A stretch of 64,000 nucleotides of DNA from the NCBI RefSeq assembly GCF_014212175.1, contig NZ_JACJVR010000019.1, positions 62,001-126,000 on the forward strand. Reading direction: 5' to 3'. The DNA is from Cohnella xylanilytica. GTDB taxonomy: Bacteria; Bacillota; Bacilli; Paenibacillales; Paenibacillaceae. Shown here one piece after another: positions 61,897-64,000 of the stretch. Position 1 is the first letter of the stretch, and each line of letters begins with the position of its first letter. The notes beneath the pieces were generated by a model. It was not told the origin of the DNA, searched no databases, and was given only the letters and a program-made list of their open reading frames with translations. Made by a program: the position numbers and the translations under genes.

Positions 61897-62520
61897 CTAC
61901 ACTTGGTCCGATTGCAACAGCTCGCTGATCGTGACCAGCTCGTATCCCTCGCTCGTCAGCTCCCGCACGAGCTGCCGCACGGCCTCGACCGTCTGGGAGC
62001 GGTCGCCGAAGCCGTCGTGGAAGATCAAGATGGTGCCGGGCTCCACCGTCTCCCTCGTCGTCTCCACGATATGATCGACTCCCGGCATCTCCCAATCCCT
62101 CGCGGCGCCGTTCACGGCCCCGATGACCGGATAGCCGAATTCCGCGACGGTCGCCGCGGCTTGCTCGTCAAACGCGAAGTAAGGCGGCCGGAACGTCGCG
62201 GGCTTCACCCCGGTCGTCTCCAGGATGATCCGCTCGGAGCGAAGCAGCTCGGACCGGCGCGCTTCTTCGTCGAGCTTGGTCACATCCGGATGCGTATACG
62301 TATGATTGCCGATCTCGTGTCCCTGTTCGAGTACGGCCCGGGCCGTATCGGGAGATCGCTCGATCTGCTCCCCGATCATGTAGAACGTCGCTTTGCCGTT
62401 CGCCTCGCGGAAGATATCGAGCAGTTGAGGCGTATAAATGGGATTAGGCCCGTCGTCGAACGTAAACGCGACGACCTTCCGCGTCGTCGGATGCCTCATT
62501 ACGGGTGAAGTTAAGGTCAA
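61897..62520 (-). CDS. Polysaccharide deacetylase (NodB-like)
   Basis: A 207-residue carbohydrate esterase 4 domain protein. Motif 1 FTFDDGPNPIYT, motif 2 HEIGNHTYTHPDV (HxxxH zinc site), motif 3 RPPYF and C-terminal LIFHDG are all intact. It removes acetyl groups from peptidoglycan or chitin-like substrate. No signal peptide, so it may be cytoplasmic or the start is misjudged (TTG at 62520, GAGGAG upstream; ATG seven codons later is possible). Its last 75 bases are duplicated at 58891-58965. Confidence 0.9.
   Translation of the reverse strand: MTLTSPVMRHPTTRKVVAFTFDDGPNPIYTPQLLDIFREANGKATFYMIGEQIERSPDTARAVLEQGHEIGNHTYTHPDVTKLDEEARRSELLRSERIILETTGVKPATFRPPYFAFDEQAAATVAEFGYPVIGAVNGAARDWEMPGVDHIVETTRETVEPGTILIFHDGFGDRSQTVEAVRQLVRELTSEGYELVTISELLQSDQV
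61918..61992. repeat. Right copy of the 75-bp direct repeat flanking the low-GC island
   Basis: Matches 58891-58965 with three differences, in direct orientation, and lies inside the 3' end of the intact deacetylase gene. The two copies bound about 2.95 kb of mostly low-GC DNA. Confidence 0.85.
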
Positions 62521-62594
62521 GATCGCTCAGCTCCTCTTCTTCTTGTCGTCCCCGATTCTACTCTCCGGACGATACTCCGTCAATCCTTCTAATT

Positions 62595-63344
62595 TTATAG
62601 GATTCGCGCGGCCAAGAGGCCGAGGTATTCCTTGAGCGCCAGCCCCGTGATCTGCACCGATTCGGCGTTCGGAGCGAGGCGGCCCGGATAGAAGGCGAAC
62701 CGGCCGTTCGTCCAGTAATCCGCCGGGTACGGCTGCACCTTCACTCCCGCCTGCTTGAACTCCAGCACCGAGCGGGGCATGTGGAAGGCGGACGTGACCA
62801 GCACCGGGGAATCGTAGCCTTTCTCCTTCAGCAGCTCAGCGGTGTTGACAGCGTTCTGCTCCGTGTTCAAGGAGCGGTTCTCGACGAGGATGGCCTCTTC
62901 CGGGACGCCGAGGCCGAGCAGCTGCCGCTTCGCGATATTCGCTTCGTTGCCGGTGTCGGAGAACACTTGGCCGCCGGAGAACAGAATCGGCAATCCTGTC
63001 GACCGGTGCAGCCGGACGGCGACCAGCAGCCGGTTCGCCGCCGCTCCCGACAGGTTGCCTTCGCCGTCGATGTCGGGAGTCGAGCTGGTCGCGCCTCCGC
63101 CCAGGACGACGATAACGTCCCCTTGAACCTCGCTCGGCTGCGGATACCGCTTCTCCAAGCTGCCGATCAACGCGTGGCTGACCAGTTGAGTCGCGGACAA
63201 ATAGAATAGAAGCGTTATCGCCAGCAGGGCGACGGCCGGCTTGCGCTGGCGCTTCCACAGCCACAGGACGAGCAGCAGGAGCAGCACGACGAACAGGCCG
63301 GGGGGCAGCACGAAGCTGTAGATGAATTTGATCAGGTAGATCAA
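62595..63344 (-). CDS. YdcF/ElyC-like DUF218 membrane protein
   Basis: 249 residues with two N-terminal membrane spans (residues about 5-30 and 38-55), then the DUF218 domain: VIVVLGGGATSS, LPILFSGGQ, ENRSLNTEQNAVNT and TSAFHMPRSV. Family members are linked to cell-envelope polymer or SAM binding; the exact role is unknown. Stands alone. Confidence 0.88.
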   Translation of the reverse strand: MIYLIKFIYSFVLPPGLFVVLLLLLVLWLWKRQRKPAVALLAITLLFYLSATQLVSHALIGSLEKRYPQPSEVQGDVIVVLGGGATSSTPDIDGEGNLSGAAANRLLVAVRLHRSTGLPILFSGGQVFSDTGNEANIAKRQLLGLGVPEEAILVENRSLNTEQNAVNTAELLKEKGYDSPVLVTSAFHMPRSVLEFKQAGVKVQPYPADYWTNGRFAFYPGRLAPNAESVQITGLALKEYLGLLAARIL

Positions 63345-63539
63345 CGCGGGTCACGTCTCCTTCTCCATCCGGAACGATCTAATCTATCTCTCTCCATATT
63401 GTAGCATGGCGAGATTGGAGCGTCTGTCCGTCGAAGGTTAACTTTTTCTCCTGGGAGGCGGGACTTTATACCGGAGGGCTGAGGCGGGAGCGTCGGGGGT
63501 ATCGGTCGGGCTCATCGATTGAAGCGCGCGAACGCAAAG

Positions 63540-63575
63540 AAGCGGCAAAGCCCCGAATCGGGAGCCTTGCCGCTT
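63540..63575 (-). terminator. Terminator of the aldo/keto reductase gene
   Basis: Minus strand AAGCGGCAAGGCTCC and GGGGCTTTGCCGCTT form a long stem, 43 bases after the stop, followed by CTTTGCG. Confidence 0.75.
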
Positions 63576-63617
63576 GCCGACGAAGCATGAGCCCTCGAAG
63601 GGATGCGATGCCGCCGG

Positions 63618-64000
63618 TCAGAAGTTGAAGTTGTCGGGATCGGAGCCGAAGCGGCGGTTGCGGTTCAGGCCGTCCAGCAGCGCCATGTCCTCGGCCGACA
63701 GCTCGAAGTCGAAGACGTCGGCGTTCTCGCGGATCCGCTTCTCGTTCGTCGACTTCGGAATGGTGACGACGCCGTGCTGCAGATCCCAGCGGAGCACGAC
63801 CTGCGCCGCCGTTTTCCCATGCTTGGCCGCCAGCTGTCCGATCTCCGGAACGTCCAGATTGCCCTGCATGAGCGGGCTCCAGGCTTCCAGCTGAATGCCT
63901 TGGCGTTCGCAGAACTGCCGCAATTCGACCTGCGACAGGAGCGGATGATACTCCACCTGGTTGACCATCGGCTTGATCTCGAACGCTTCGAGAATGTCCT
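63618..64000 (-). CDS. Aldo/keto reductase (C-terminal part, runs off the window)
   Basis: The last 127 or so residues of an NADPH-dependent aldo/keto reductase. Present are NQVEYHPLLSQ, LEAWSPLMQG and IPKSTNEKRIRENADVFDF, the strand 6-8 and cofactor-phosphate motifs of the family (AKR5-like). The N-terminal part with the catalytic Asp-Tyr-Lys-His is outside the window. Ends NFNF before the stop; a terminator follows. Confidence 0.92.
   Translation of the reverse strand, partial: DILEAFEIKPMVNQVEYHPLLSQVELRQFCERQGIQLEAWSPLMQGNLDVPEIGQLAAKHGKTAAQVVLRWDLQHGVVTIPKSTNEKRIRENADVFDFELSAEDMALLDGLNRNRRFGSDPDNFNF

Overview
The window is GC-rich bacterial DNA (apart from a low-GC patch near 59-61.9 kb). 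It carries two divergent spore-germinant-receptor operons, two YesM/YesN-type two-component systems next to CUT1 sugar ABC transporters, a leucine T-box in front of leuA, and Fur/PerR-type 7-1-7 operators. Together these point to an endospore-forming Bacillota of the Paenibacillaceae (Cohnella/Paenibacillus-like). The genus is inferred, not proven.

Layout. 1-1.2 kb: start of a pyrroloquinoline-quinone cluster (pqqA, pqqB, start of pqqC), unusual in this phylum. 1.4-8.2 kb: a DUF1697 gene, then a CUT1 sugar transporter (lipoprotein and two permeases) with its own sensor kinase and response regulator. 8.3-16.9 kb: two divergent ger operons with accessory small membrane proteins; the second has a broken gerC. 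Between them lies a 33-residue membrane protein under a perfect Fur box. 16.9-19.4 kb: a P1B-4 metal efflux ATPase behind a PerR-like box, and a small acidic protein. 19.6-26.9 kb: a second CUT1 transporter (LplB/LplC/lipoprotein type) and a second YesM/YesN pair.

26.9-43.5 kb is the most remarkable part: a compact, same-strand block of 15 genes, many with overlapping start and stop codons, that looks like an undescribed biosynthetic gene cluster. It has an AsbF-like 3-dehydroshikimate dehydratase (source of 3,4-dihydroxybenzoate), an AsbD-like carrier protein plus two further carriers, three adenylate-forming ligases, and a BtrJ/BtrK-like ATP-grasp ligase and PLP decarboxylase. It also has a Gfo/Idh/MocA dehydrogenase with a DegT aminotransferase (3-amino-sugar logic), a GT4 glycosyltransferase and an ABC exporter. 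Three divergent papain/C39-like proteins share a Cys...His...Asp pattern resembling the butirosin acyltransferase BtrH. No NIS synthetase (IucA/IucC) or NRPS condensation domain is present. A plausible product is an amino-sugar or polyamine decorated with 3,4-dihydroxybenzoyl and a carrier-made amino acid.

43.6-47.2 kb: xylan degradation (GH8 reducing-end exo-oligoxylanase, GH52 beta-xylosidase) with a divergent AraC regulator. The biosynthetic block therefore sits between xylan hydrolases and a sugar-sensing/transport module, directly behind the GH8 gene, whose upstream region carries a cre site. 48.4-51.5 kb: VOC protein, TetR regulator and a drug-efflux MFS with clear operators. 51.5-53.6 kb: T-box and leuA. 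53.7-57.9 kb: glucuronate catabolism (uxaC, GntR regulator, uxuA, SDR fructuronate reductase), fitting glucuronoxylan use. 58-62.5 kb: dispersed repeats, a GNAT gene, and a low-GC island (secreted metzincin, secreted unknown, sigma factor) flanked by a 75-bp duplication of the 3' end of a polysaccharide deacetylase gene. 62.5-64 kb: a YdcF-like protein and a partial aldo/keto reductase.
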